Notes: generated by a model from the sequence alone, not told the origin. DNA of 64,000 nucleotides from Alteromonas genovensis (GCF_010500895.1 NZ_JAAAWO010000006.1:1-64000); one strand, 5' to 3'. Shown: positions 17,314-26,419, numbered from the stretch's first letter. Translations and numbers: made by a program.

Positions 17314-18216
17314 CTAAGCATCGTTCACCAGCCATTTAATAACGTTACCAATAGCGAAGGTAGAGTGATAGTTAGAGCAAATGGTATAGCCACGGCCTGG
17401 CGACGTTAAGCTTGGGCCAAGTGGAATGAGCTTTCCTTCTTCAATAAACGAGGTGATTAAGCCTTTCCAGCCAAGGCATAAACCTTGCCCAGCCACAGCG
17501 GCCTCAACAATTAATGGAAAATTGTTATAACGAAACACAATAGGGTTGGTGGAAGGCTTTAGTTTTACGCCCTTCGACCAGCTTTTCCAATTAGGCCAGC
17601 GAGGGTCATCAACATCCTTGTGAAGCAAGGGTATATTGCTCAAATCAGTCAGGTTTTGCCCAGCTTTTAGGCCCAGCTTGTCGGCAAGCTCAGGCGAGCA
17701 CACTGGAAACACCTCTTCCTCAATCATCATATGTTCGTATTCATACTTACCCGCCAAGCTTGAATAGTGAAAAACAATGTCTGCTTGGGAAGCGAGAAGA
17801 TCAGATAAGCTATTTGTTGGCTGAATTTCAAATAGGTAATCGGGAAAGGCTTGCTGCAAACGCTGCAGCCGTGGCATTAACCAATGAAACGCAAACCCAA
17901 AATAGGCGCTAATAGAAATTTTGGTTCTGAAATCATTAAAGTCAGTTTTTGCGCTATCGGTGGCCCGCTGAATTGTGGCAAGGGCCTTTTCTATTTCATT
18001 ATAGTATTTCATGCCGGCCATGGTGGGAGAGGTAGGCTTGTGTTCCCTATTAACTAACACACCGCCAAGTACCTCTTCCAATGCCCGTATTCGCTGCGAC
18101 ACTAGGGGCTGGCTTATGCCTAATTCTTCAGCAGCAAGGGTCATCGAGCCGTGCTTTACTGTAGCATCAAACGCAATAAGGCTATTTAATGTTGGTGGTT
18201 CGTTGCGCTGTTTCAT
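17314..18216 (-). CDS. LysR-family transcriptional regulator
   Basis: 300 aa with a classical N-terminal winged helix-turn-helix (SLIAFDATVKHGSMTLAAEE, then LGISQPLVSQRIRALEEVLG) and a C-terminal effector-binding domain. It is divergent from the dioxygenase gene at 18315, with a ~98-bp gap, the usual LysR layout, so it likely controls that pair. The effector is unknown; if the neighbours are TmpA/TmpB it might be a trimethylaminoethylphosphonate-type compound. Confidence 0.88.
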   Translation of the reverse strand: MKQRNEPPTLNSLIAFDATVKHGSMTLAAEELGISQPLVSQRIRALEEVLGGVLVNREHKPTSPTMAGMKYYNEIEKALATIQRATDSAKTDFNDFRTKISISAYFGFAFHWLMPRLQRLQQAFPDYLFEIQPTNSLSDLLASQADIVFHYSSLAGKYEYEHMMIEEEVFPVCSPELADKLGLKAGQNLTDLSNIPLLHKDVDDPRWPNWKSWSKGVKLKPSTNPIVFRYNNFPLIVEAAVAGQGLCLGWKGLITSFIEEGKLIPLGPSLTSPGRGYTICSNYHSTFAIGNVIKWLVNDA

Positions 18217-18314
18217 AATGAATTTGCATGTTTCCTATAAGTCGTAGCTACTGTGTTGCTAGGTAGTTTTGCTTGATACTCGCAGCCTGACATTTCACAG
18301 AGGAAAAATCAAAA

Positions 18315-19439
18315 GTGCAACAGGTGCAAACACTCAATTACCGCATAGATGAACAACAAGCTCGCGTACTGGCCTTTATTGATGGCAAAGAAATTTCATT
18401 ACCCGCGCTGTGGCTAAGAGAGCGTTGTCAGGATACGGAAAACGTGGATAAGACAACCAAACATCGCCTGTTCGATCCGCATCAGCTAGATACAAATTTA
18501 GCACTCACACGGGTGGAAAAGAGAAGTGAGCTGTGCGCCAGCTTAACTTTCAGCGATGGGTACAGTGGCGAGTACGACCTCAGCGAGTTTAACGCCGATT
18601 TCGATCATCTTGATGGCGCTCCAGCCCCTCGCCCTTGGAAAAGCGATATCGATAAGTCGGTTTTCCATGTGGACTATCATTCGCTGCATTCAGATAAAGG
18701 GCTTATTGCAGGTATTGAACAGTTTCTCACCTATGGCGTGATCATTGTTGATAACGTGCCGCAGAATCTTGAGGCCACCATTGAGGTTGCCGAAATTTTT
18801 GGCCACGTTAGAGAAACCAATTTTGGTAAATCTTTTGAAGTTTATTCGCGCCCTAATTCAAGTGACTTAGCGTATCGCTCGGTGCCACTTGGGCCGCACA
18901 CCGACAACCCATATCGCGACCCAATGCCAGGAATTCAACTACTGCATTGCTTACAAAACCAGGCGGGTGAGGGCTTATCAACGCTGGTGGACAGTTTATC
19001 TGTATTAGAGCAGCTAAAGAAAGAGCAGCCAGAGGGCTACAAAATGCTTAGCGAAGTGCCGGTGCGTTTTCGTCATTTCGATAGTGAAGTCGATTTGGTT
19101 GAACGGCGCACCATTATTGAATCTGATGCGACCGGAAAAGTAACCGGCATTGCCTACAGCCCGCGTTTAGACAACTTACCGTTGTTGAGCGATGACGACC
19201 TTATTACGTTTCACAATGCCCGTAAGCGCTTAGGTCAGCTGCTGAGTTCGCCAGAGTTTGAATGGAAATTCTGTTTGCAGCCAGGTCAGCTGCAGATGTT
19301 TCACAATACCCGCGTGTTACACGGCAGAACAGGTTTCGATCCAAACAAAGGTTTGCGTCACCTGCACGGCGCTTATATCGACTACGATGCACCGAAAGGG
19401 CGTTATAAGTTGTTAAAGCAAAAAATGAGTGGTCAATAA
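18315..19439 (+). CDS. tmpA: Fe(II)/2-oxoglutarate dioxygenase of the gamma-butyrobetaine hydroxylase type (TmpA-like)
   Basis: 374 aa with an N-terminal DUF971-like domain (LPALWLRERCQDTENVD) and a TauD/TfdA-type dioxygenase domain: the HTDNPYRDP segment supplies the H-x-D iron ligands and FHNTRVLHGRTGF the distal His and 2-oxoglutarate Arg. GTG start with AGAGGAAAA before it. Family members act on gamma-butyrobetaine; however, the gene immediately downstream encodes an HD-domain protein, the pairing described for TmpA/TmpB in degradation of 2-(trimethylammonio)ethylphosphonate. Carnitine or butyrobetaine metabolism is the alternative. Confidence 0.68.
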   Translation: MQQVQTLNYRIDEQQARVLAFIDGKEISLPALWLRERCQDTENVDKTTKHRLFDPHQLDTNLALTRVEKRSELCASLTFSDGYSGEYDLSEFNADFDHLDGAPAPRPWKSDIDKSVFHVDYHSLHSDKGLIAGIEQFLTYGVIIVDNVPQNLEATIEVAEIFGHVRETNFGKSFEVYSRPNSSDLAYRSVPLGPHTDNPYRDPMPGIQLLHCLQNQAGEGLSTLVDSLSVLEQLKKEQPEGYKMLSEVPVRFRHFDSEVDLVERRTIIESDATGKVTGIAYSPRLDNLPLLSDDDLITFHNARKRLGQLLSSPEFEWKFCLQPGQLQMFHNTRVLHGRTGFDPNKGLRHLHGAYIDYDAPKGRYKLLKQKMSGQ

Positions 19440-19449
19440 GGGGAGCAGT

Positions 19450-20073
19450 ATGGAAACCGTAGCATTCAAACAAATGAAAGACGGCACAAAAGAAGAGTTC
19501 CAATTTCTTGATAAGCACGAAGATGACTTTGCCAAAGGGCTGCCAGATAGAATTTTAAAGGCGCTAGCGCAATTAGAGCATACGCTCTCTGGCTATCAGG
19601 TGTCGCGATTAGAGCACTCGCTGCAATCGGCTACACGAGCAGAAGAAGACGGGGCAGATGATGAGATGATCCTTGCTGCCCTTATTCACGATTTAGGCGA
19701 TGATTTAGCGCCGCACAATCACTCTCAGTTTGCGGCATCTATTTTACGTCCTTACGTGCGCCCTGAAGTGACGTGGGTCATTAATCAGCACGGCTTGTTT
19801 CAAAATTTCTATTACGCCCATCATTTAGGTGGCGACAGAAATGAACGTGACTATTTAAAAGACCACCCGTGGTATCAGTCGTGCGTCGATTTTTGTGAGA
19901 AATGGGATCAGGCGTCTTTTGACCCAGATTATCCCACCAAGCCACTGTCGCATTTCGAGCCTTTAGTTCGTCGTATTTTTACTCGCACTGCATTCGACCC
20001 ACAATATGTTGGCAATCAAACCATGGGAAAAAGCGCGGTAGATATAGCAATGTCTGGGGTAGAGCAATCATAG
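19450..20073 (+). CDS. tmpB: HD-domain oxygenase, TmpB/PhnZ-like
   Basis: About 207 aa. Metal-ligand candidates are RLEHSLQ (His), LIHDLGDD (the HD pair), INQHG, AHHLG, and KWDQ (Asp), an order matching the mixed-valent diiron HD oxygenases MIOX/PhnZ/TmpB. In that family the second enzyme cleaves the C-P bond of the hydroxylated phosphonate made by the dioxygenase, releasing phosphate. GGGGAG precedes the chosen ATG; a GTG at 19429 overlaps the upstream gene. The substrate-gating Tyr/Glu pair of PhnZ could not be assigned with confidence, so an ordinary HD phosphohydrolase remains possible. Confidence 0.65.
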   Translation: METVAFKQMKDGTKEEFQFLDKHEDDFAKGLPDRILKALAQLEHTLSGYQVSRLEHSLQSATRAEEDGADDEMILAALIHDLGDDLAPHNHSQFAASILRPYVRPEVTWVINQHGLFQNFYYAHHLGGDRNERDYLKDHPWYQSCVDFCEKWDQASFDPDYPTKPLSHFEPLVRRIFTRTAFDPQYVGNQTMGKSAVDIAMSGVEQS

Positions 20074-20215
20074 CGTTTGTGTGGCTACTCTGTAATTTAG
20101 GTTTTTGTAGACACGATGCGTAAATACTAAAGCGTCGGCGTTGGCCCCGTATCTCTATGAGCACTTCTTAGGGGCTAGCGCTAACATTTGCTACAACGTA
20201 CTTATCAACGAGGCG

Positions 20216-20704
20216 CTATAAACGAGCGGCGGGCTCGTTAAAGTAGTTGCAAACACCTAACAGCAGCCCCTCTACAAACGGCTCTAATCCGTCCCGTGTA
20301 GAGTAATAATGAATAGTAATACTGTCGTCATCATTTTTAGTGCAGAGAAACGATGGTGGCACTAGCTCTTTGAGCTGTGCAGAAATCACTTGATGCATGT
20401 TGTTCAAATTAGATAGAAATTCAAATGCACCGCCAGACACAAGGGCATACATAGAGCGGTAACTACCTTGAGAGGTCTCTTTCACCCAATCCTCATCCAT
20501 CTGACGTAAAAACGTTGCTGCATCAACATTTAAATGAGTTACACAGGCACCCACCACGTTAAAGGTTACGTCATCGCTGTAAGGCTGCATTTCAATGAAC
20601 GACTATTCATAGTCTTCAAGAGACTGATTAATGTCTTTCCAGTCCTACTCGCTGTAGCGGTTTATTACCGTGGTAGATATGAATTTGTTTACCATGCCGT
20701 ACAT
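20216..20704 (-). pseudogene. H-NOX (haem NO-binding) gene with two in-frame amber codons
   Basis: Read from an ATG at 20704 (MYGMVNKFISTTVINRYSE) in one frame to the stop at 20216, the sequence is a complete ~162-codon H-NOX domain: conserved axial His in LNNMHQVIS and the YxSxR haem motif in HYYSTRDGL. Codon 20 (20645-20647) and codon 34 (20603-20605) are both TAG. The intact C-terminal 124 codons can be read from an internal ATG at 20590 but lack the N-terminal part of the haem pocket. Each TAG is one change from CAG. No partner kinase or cyclase is adjacent. Most likely a recent pseudogene. Confidence 0.8.
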
Positions 20705-21055
20705 AAAAAACTCCCACACATTCCTCTTACAAAACATAGCACAACACTCAAAAAAAGAGCGTAATTCAACAGTAGCGTTTTTATATCTATAGATAATGCT
20801 GCTTGTGCTAGTTCCTGTGTGTTAGCTAAGTTAGCGAGGTAAGCAAGAAACTATTGTTAGTCTTACCAAACAATGGTGTTATACATTTTATTGCTGATTA
20901 TTGTTGAAAATGAGGTTTCTGCTGTGAGTGATTTTTTAACACCTATTATATTGCTTGCACAGCTATCTTCTTTGAGACGGGAGCACTAGTATAAATTCCA
21001 TTGTTTCACTGCGAATGAGTGAAGCTTTAAGGCGCTGAAAAACAGAGAGAAAGGA
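20705..21055. other. Intergenic region before the amidohydrolase gene
   Basis: No coding stretch supported. An inverted repeat TTCACT/AGTGAA at 21005-21023 lies ~35 bases before the ATG and might be an operator. Otherwise I see only promoter-like A+T-rich sequence. Confidence 0.4.
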
Positions 21056-22798
21056 ATGTCTACACTATCTATTTTATTGTTTACAGCGGGGTTGGCCGTG
21101 GCGCAATCAAGCGTTGCTGAAACTCCTTCTTACGCAACGGTTACTTCACCCGCTACAGCTACTCTCACTTCAACATCTGCATGCGAAAAAGCCGATTTAG
21201 TGCTGCATAATACTACTATCTATACAGCAAATGATTCACAGTGGAAGGCGCAAGCGGTAGCGAGCTTAGCTAATAAAATAGTGTTCGTAGGCTCAAACGA
21301 AGCGGCCAAAAAGTATATGTGCGGCAACGCTAATGTTATCGATATGGCAGGTAAAACGGTATTTGCAGGCTTTACCGACAGTCACCAACATTTAGAAGGC
21401 GTGGGTAAACGTACCAAAACCTTAAGCTTATTCGGGTTGCCCACGCTAAAACAAACCGTAAAAGAAATAGAAAATTGGGCAAGCAGCGTACCTGACAATA
21501 ATTGGGTATTAGGTCGCGGGTGGATAGAGCGCGAATGGACCGATGAACAGCGTTTTTTAAGTCGTCATGATGTAGATGGTTTTACCGCAAATAAGCCATT
21601 ATTTATGCCTCGGGCCGACGGTGTGTCTGCGCTGGTAAACAGCAAAGCGTTGGAATTAGCTGGCGTAACTCGCCACACGCCAGACCCTGAAGGCGGCAAA
21701 TTTGAGCGCGACGAGTCAGGCGAGCTAACGGGCTACGTGCTTGCCAACGCCATGAATGTATTTCGCGATATTATTCCTAAAGACACCGATGCCTATTTAA
21801 AAGACAACTTATTAAGAGGGTTACAGGCCAATGTGGCTATGGGCTGGACACAAACCCAAGACGCCGGCATGCCGTATCGCTTAGTCGATTTAATGCAGCA
21901 AATTCATCAACAAGGCGACATGTTGCATAGAGTGTACGCGTCAATTCCCGTGTTACAGGCCGAGCAGCTATTCACAAGGGGGCGTGAAAAAACCGCCGAT
22001 GATATGTTTGATGTAAGAGGCATCAAGGTATTTATCGACGGCACACTGGGCTCGCGAGGTGCTGCACTATTAGAAAACTATTCTGATGCACCGCACAACG
22101 GGTTTATGAACCGCATTACTCAAGAGGCCCTAGTGCCCATATTGCACAAAGCACTGCAACATGGCGCGCAAGTACAAACCCACGTTATTGGCGATAGAGC
22201 GGTACGCTCGCTGCTAAATTGGTACGAAGAGGCGTATAACACAGTGCCTAAAGAAGAGTGGGCACAGCAAGATTTGCGCTGGCGTATGGAGCACGCTCAA
22301 GTAATAACGCCACGCGATCAGCAGCGGTTTGTAGATTTAAACGTTATTCCCTCAATGCAGCCTAGTCACGGCAGTGGCGATTTAAACTTTGCTGGGGCTA
22401 GATTAGGCCAAGCACGGCTTGCCTATGCTTATCCATGGAAGTCGTTAGTTGATAAAGGCTTAAAAGTGGTAGCAGGCTCAGACGCACCGGTAGAAGTAGG
22501 CGACCCGCGTATAGAGTTTTACGCAGCCGTTGCCCGAAAGCGACTGGATGGTACCTCGGGCGAAGGTTGGCACCCAGAACAGGCGGTATCAAGAGAGACC
22601 GCCCTTAAAATGCTGACTATTTGGCCTGCCTACGGCGCATTTCAAGAGCATCTGCGCGGCTCAATAGAGGTGGGTAAATACGCCGATTTTACAATATTTA
22701 ATCGCGACATTATGACTGTACCCGAGCAAGATATATTAACCGCTGAAAATGTGATGACGGTCGTTAATGGGCAGGTGGTATACAGGCGAGAGAACTAA
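21056..22798 (+). CDS. Exported amidohydrolase (YtcJ-like, amidohydrolase family 3)
   Basis: 580 aa with a signal-like N-terminus (STLSILLFTAGLAVAQSSVAE). The metal-dependent hydrolase fold is shown by the composite-domain start ADLVLHNTTIYTANDS, the metal motif FTDSHQHLEG, and later THVIGDRAV, MEHAQVI and AGSDAPVE, which supply further His/Asp ligands. GKYADFTIFNRDI near the end is typical of the C-terminal composite domain. Substrate is unknown; the family covers formamidase- and imidazolonepropionase-like activities. GAGAGAAAGGA precedes the ATG. Confidence 0.82.
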   Translation: MSTLSILLFTAGLAVAQSSVAETPSYATVTSPATATLTSTSACEKADLVLHNTTIYTANDSQWKAQAVASLANKIVFVGSNEAAKKYMCGNANVIDMAGKTVFAGFTDSHQHLEGVGKRTKTLSLFGLPTLKQTVKEIENWASSVPDNNWVLGRGWIEREWTDEQRFLSRHDVDGFTANKPLFMPRADGVSALVNSKALELAGVTRHTPDPEGGKFERDESGELTGYVLANAMNVFRDIIPKDTDAYLKDNLLRGLQANVAMGWTQTQDAGMPYRLVDLMQQIHQQGDMLHRVYASIPVLQAEQLFTRGREKTADDMFDVRGIKVFIDGTLGSRGAALLENYSDAPHNGFMNRITQEALVPILHKALQHGAQVQTHVIGDRAVRSLLNWYEEAYNTVPKEEWAQQDLRWRMEHAQVITPRDQQRFVDLNVIPSMQPSHGSGDLNFAGARLGQARLAYAYPWKSLVDKGLKVVAGSDAPVEVGDPRIEFYAAVARKRLDGTSGEGWHPEQAVSRETALKMLTIWPAYGAFQEHLRGSIEVGKYADFTIFNRDIMTVPEQDILTAENVMTVVNGQVVYRREN

Positions 22799-22810
22799 CT
22801 CTCACTGCTG

Positions 22811-23572
22811 CTAAAGCGCAGTAAAACCACCTTCTATCATCAACTGATGACCCAACAAAAACGACGATTGATTAGAGCTTAAGTACATTACGCCGTTGGC
22901 GATATCCTGCGCTTCGCCTAGACGGCCAATGGGGTGCGCACGTGTTGCTAGCTGAGCAGTTTTAGGATCTTTTTCAAAAGCTCGTGTTGTCATGTCAGTA
23001 TTAATAACACCGGGGCATACAGAGTTCACGCGAATGCCTTTTCTGCCATACTCTACGGCGGCGGTTTTCGTTAAACCAACTACAGCGTGCTTTGTAGCGC
23101 CATATATTCCCATTTTAGGCGCCGATACCACTCCGCCTATAGAGGCGGTATTCACAATTACGCCGCCACCTTGCTTCATCATTTGTGCAATTTCGTATTT
23201 CAAACAAAGCCATACGCCTTTGACGTTGACCGCCATTAGCTTATCGAACATATCTTCTTCGGCGTCTGCTAGGTAGGTGTGATCTAAGTCGATACCTGCA
23301 TTGTTAAAGGCAATGTCTAAACAGCCATAATGCGCTACTACCACATCAACCATGGCTTTGACATCTGCAGACTTAGAAACGTCTGTTTTAATAACTATTG
23401 CCTCGCCACCAAGAGAATGCACCTCTTCAGCTACCGCTTGCGCTCCTGCTTCGTCTATATCAGCAATAGCCACTTTGGCCTTATTTTTGGCGTATTCTAA
23501 AATAGTGGTGCGGCCAATACCAAAGCTACCGCCGGTGACTAATGCTACTTTGCCCTCTAAATCTTGATACAT
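22811..23572 (-). CDS. Short-chain dehydrogenase/reductase (SDR)
   Basis: 253-aa classical SDR: NAD(P) motif GGSFGIGRTT (TGGxxGIG), NNAG in FNNAGIDLD, catalytic Ser in NTASIGG, and YGATKHAVVG with the YxxxK pair. The aspartate in IADIDEAG suggests NAD(H) preference. Substrate unknown. The thioesterase gene ends 19 bases upstream, so the two may form an operon linked to acyl-chain metabolism. Confidence 0.88.
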   Translation of the reverse strand: MYQDLEGKVALVTGGSFGIGRTTILEYAKNKAKVAIADIDEAGAQAVAEEVHSLGGEAIVIKTDVSKSADVKAMVDVVVAHYGCLDIAFNNAGIDLDHTYLADAEEDMFDKLMAVNVKGVWLCLKYEIAQMMKQGGGVIVNTASIGGVVSAPKMGIYGATKHAVVGLTKTAAVEYGRKGIRVNSVCPGVINTDMTTRAFEKDPKTAQLATRAHPIGRLGEAQDIANGVMYLSSNQSSFLLGHQLMIEGGFTAL

Positions 23573-23591
23573 ATTTTGTCCTTATAAAACA

Positions 23592-24476
23592 TTACTTAAT
23601 ACGAATTAACCCTTCTTGTGCGACCGACGCCACCAGCTCTCCAGATTGTGTGAAAATGCTTCCTCGGTTAAGACCACGACCATTGCCCGACCAAGGCGTA
23701 TCCATTAAATAGAGTAACCACTGGTCGGTTTTAATGTCATTGGCGTGGAACCATACGGTATGGTCTATGCTGGCAGTGGCTACATTCTCATCCATCCACA
23801 ACATGCCGTGTGGACGGCCACTTGTACTTAGTAATGTTAAGTCGGTAGCGTAAGCCAAAATCGCCCGATGCAGCGAGGCCGTATTTGGCAGCGTTTCTTT
23901 TGCTTTAAACCAGGTAGCCTGACTCAGTTTTTTATCGCTTCTTAGAAAGTGGGCTTCTTCGTTGATGGGCCTCACCTCAATAGAGCGATACCGGTTAAGC
24001 ATGGAATACACATGCTCTGGTAATGAGACTTTATGTTTTTCAGCCAATGCATTTTCGTTAAGCAGATTATCGGGTGGAGGAATATCAGCTGGCATGTCAA
24101 TTTGATGTTGATATCCATCGCTTTCACCTTGAAACGAGGCGATTAAATTAAAAATTGGCTTGTTGTTTTGCAGGGCAACTACTCTGCGGTTGCTAAAATT
24201 GCGGCCGTCTAGGTCGCGATGTACTTTGTACGTTATATCGTGATCGCAGTCACCCGGACGGATAAAGTAGTTATGGCAAGAGTGCACAAGCTTGTCGGCG
24301 GACACGGTTTTCGATGCAGCCATTAATGCCTGAGCTAATACTTGGCCGCCAAATACTCGGCCCGTAGACGACGCTAATCTATGCCCTAAAAACTCATCAT
24401 TTTCTGATGCATCAACATCTAACACCTTTACATCTAGCAGTTCGGTTAACCAATACGTTGCCGGCAGTTCCTTCAT
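23592..24476 (-). CDS. tesB: Acyl-CoA thioesterase II
   Basis: 294 aa, double hotdog fold of the TesB family. Typical segments: FLGHRLASSTGRVFGGQVLA near the start, LVHSCHNYFIRPGD, RDLDGRNFSNRRVVALQ, and GLNRGSIFTQSGELVASVAQ (then EGLIRI) at the end. It hydrolyses acyl-CoA to free acid and CoA in the cytoplasm. TTG/AGG-like site before the ATG. Located immediately upstream of the SDR gene. Confidence 0.92.
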   Translation of the reverse strand: MKELPATYWLTELLDVKVLDVDASENDEFLGHRLASSTGRVFGGQVLAQALMAASKTVSADKLVHSCHNYFIRPGDCDHDITYKVHRDLDGRNFSNRRVVALQNNKPIFNLIASFQGESDGYQHQIDMPADIPPPDNLLNENALAEKHKVSLPEHVYSMLNRYRSIEVRPINEEAHFLRSDKKLSQATWFKAKETLPNTASLHRAILAYATDLTLLSTSGRPHGMLWMDENVATASIDHTVWFHANDIKTDQWLLYLMDTPWSGNGRGLNRGSIFTQSGELVASVAQEGLIRIK

Positions 24477-24678
24477 ATTGTTCCTTTATCGCGAGCTAGT
24501 CACAGCGATTTAGATATAGCGATTGGTGGCATGACCAACGGCTTGTATTCACCTAATAGACATCATGCGTCAGCGCCAATCTGCACCTAAATACCTTATT
24601 AACTATAAAGTGAAACGCCTTTTATTTGTGGCTATTTTTGAGGAATTTCCATCATAAATTTGATTACTCAACTATAAG

Positions 24679-24780
24679 TTAATCAGAAGCTATTGAGCTT
24701 AGGTGTTCAGCAAAAATCGATAGCCCCTTACATTCCCAGCGTCTGGCAATTGCGGTATCAGTTTTTAAGCAGCGCCCCAT
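24679..24780 (-). pseudogene. Possible LysR-type regulator C-terminal remnant
   Basis: A 33-codon frame reads DTAIARRWECKGLSIFAEHL, resembling the effector-domain segment 'DG-xxR-WAL-G-GI--KS' common in LysR regulators. It has no DNA-binding domain and ends at TAA. The rest of the 24477-24793 gap shows no gene. Assignment rests on a short similarity and is tentative; a small unrelated protein is possible. Confidence 0.3.
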
Positions 24781-24793
24781 GACTCTTTTGAAT

Positions 24794-25348
24794 CTAAAAC
24801 GGATTTACCGTATAGCCCTCTTGCTGCAGCAAAGCATGAGCAGTCATGGCTGATAATTGAATCTCTACACCCTCAATCAGATGACCGCTTTCTAAAGCTT
24901 TTGAAGCGGCGCTCTGACCACATAAAATGACGCGCACATTGTTCTCTAAAAGTGCTTTTAGTAGCGGTTTATTAGGGTTTGGTGTGTCGTACTTTTCTTG
25001 ATAAGACACATCATTTAATAAATCAAAAACTGCATTTCCGTGCACAACAAGCGCAAGGTGTATGTTTTCTTTTTTCACACCCGCAGCAACATGCATGTTA
25101 ATAAAGCGCGCTAGGCTATCAAACTTTCGGTTTACCACGCCTTCACCGCCGGTGCTAGCAACGTCAAATGCAACAGTAAACCTACTGTTTTCAGGCAAAG
25201 AGTGAGAGGGAACCGGCGCGCTTTTTCCAAACCCTGATATGGCTGTTCCCTCTTTAAATGTGGACATCTGAGCATTAACAGCAGAGTGAAAGCTAAAGAG
25301 AGCGACTAAACAACAAGCCATCAGGTTTACGTTTTTTATTTTTAACAT
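24794..25348 (-). CDS. Exported DsrE-family sulfur-relay-like protein
   Basis: 184 aa with a signal peptide ending near AVNAQMSTF. The C-terminal DsrE/DsrF-like fold shows as HLALVVHGNAVFDLL and NVRVILCGQSAASKAL; the cysteine in ILCGQSA sits where the DsrE-like active Cys is found. DsrE proteins bind or relay persulfide sulfur; this one is probably periplasmic. It lies 45 bases after two YeeE/YedE-type genes, supporting a role in reduced-sulfur handling. Confidence 0.78.
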   Translation of the reverse strand: MLKIKNVNLMACCLVALFSFHSAVNAQMSTFKEGTAISGFGKSAPVPSHSLPENSRFTVAFDVASTGGEGVVNRKFDSLARFINMHVAAGVKKENIHLALVVHGNAVFDLLNDVSYQEKYDTPNPNKPLLKALLENNVRVILCGQSAASKALESGHLIEGVEIQLSAMTAHALLQQEGYTVNPF

Positions 25349-25393
25349 GGTGAGTACCTTTTTAAAGAGTTATCTATTCATCTTTTGCTTTGC

Positions 25394-25813
25394 TTATGCC
25401 GTTGTTGGTTTCAACCAATGTTGCGCTAGCATGCCTACAACCATTGCGACGATAAATAGTAGCACGTCTGATTGAAGTGAGGCGGCAGCGACAACAACGG
25501 GGCCTGGACAAAAACCGCTTATACCCCAACCAATACCAAAACATGCAGACCCTAAAACCAACTTAGTATCGATAGTGGTACTTGTGGGAATGTCGAACTT
25601 ATCAGCAAACAATGGTTTGCTTCTTTTGCGTACCCAATAAATACAAGGCGCTGCCACTGCTATGGCGCCGCCCATTACAAAGGCCAAGGTGGCGTCCCAA
25701 TTCGAGCTAAAATCAAGAAAGTTAAGTACGCGAGCAGGGTTGCTCATGCCCGAAATAATAAGTCCGAAACCGAACAAAAGGCCGCTAAATAATGAGGCTA
25801 TAATGACTTTCAT
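25394..25813 (-). CDS. YeeE/YedE family membrane protein (DUF6691 type)
   Basis: 139 aa, four hydrophobic segments, inner membrane. LFGFGLIISGMSNPARVLNF and the motif GIGWGISGFCPGPVV are characteristic of the half-size YeeE/YedE (PmpB-like) proteins; the cysteine of GFCPGP is the conserved sulfur-handling residue. It forms a pair with the preceding YeeE gene. Family members import thiosulfate or related sulfur compounds. Confidence 0.85.
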   Translation of the reverse strand: MKVIIASLFSGLLFGFGLIISGMSNPARVLNFLDFSSNWDATLAFVMGGAIAVAAPCIYWVRKRSKPLFADKFDIPTSTTIDTKLVLGSACFGIGWGISGFCPGPVVVAAASLQSDVLLFIVAMVVGMLAQHWLKPTTA

Positions 25814-25829
25814 GAATGAATTCCTCCGT

Positions 25830-26261
25830 TTATAAGACGTGTCTTATAATGTTTGTGGTAACAACAGCCGCAGCCATAAAGGTGAGTGTGGCCACTATTG
25901 AGCGTGGCGATAACCGAGAAAGACCCGTTACACCGTGACCAGAGGTGCATCCGCTGCCAAGGCGGGTTCCAAACCCTACTAGCAGCCCCGCTATTATCAT
26001 CCAGCCAGAACCCAACTGAGTCTGTACTTCAAAGCCGCCTAAAAACACCTTATAAATTATCGCAGCTAACAACATTCCAATTAAAAATGCTAACCGCCAA
26101 TATTGTTCAGATCCCCTTTGAGTTAGCGCGCCAGCAGCAATTCCTGATATGCCGGCAATGCGACCAAGAGTGAGCAATAGCAATACCACTGATAGCCCAA
26201 TAAGAATGCCTCCTGTTAAGCCGCTCAGAGGCTCAAAAGGGGTAGTGATCCAGTTTTCCAA
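25830..26261 (-). CDS. YeeE/YedE family membrane protein (PmpA type)
   Basis: 143 aa, about four membrane helices. LLVGFGTRLGSGCTSGHGVT is the family signature with its conserved cysteine. With the gene 16 bases downstream it probably forms one full transporter from two halves, followed by the DsrE protein. A GGAG-like site (AGGAGAGA) precedes the ATG. Confidence 0.85.
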   Translation of the reverse strand: MENWITTPFEPLSGLTGGILIGLSVVLLLLTLGRIAGISGIAAGALTQRGSEQYWRLAFLIGMLLAAIIYKVFLGGFEVQTQLGSGWMIIAGLLVGFGTRLGSGCTSGHGVTGLSRLSPRSIVATLTFMAAAVVTTNIIRHVL

Positions 26262-26329
26262 TTATCTCTCCTTTCCTGCTGTACCAAAAATAAGTTGATG
26301 CATCTCGAATTTATATAATTACGTTATGT

Positions 26330-26349
26330 ATATGCGTTGTTTCGCATAT
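26330..26349. promoter_or_regulatory. Palindrome ATATGCG-N6-CGCATAT before the YeeE operon
   Basis: Perfect 7-bp arms, centred ~78 bp upstream of the first YeeE start, with a second imperfect repeat (ATAA-N5-TTAT) just beside it. Position and symmetry suit an operator, for example for an ArsR-type sulfide-responsive repressor; no such regulator gene is adjacent. Confidence 0.45.
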
Positions 26350-26419
26350 AAGAATGCGCACCTATGCCTGAACTAGTGCTTTACAAGAACACTCTCTGTT
26401 CAATAATACAGGAGTAGGC

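Noticed and set aside
20216..20704. Pyrrolysine or amber recoding in the H-NOX gene
   Set aside because: Nothing else suggests recoding, and other genes in the window end in TAG normally; point mutation of CAG is simpler.
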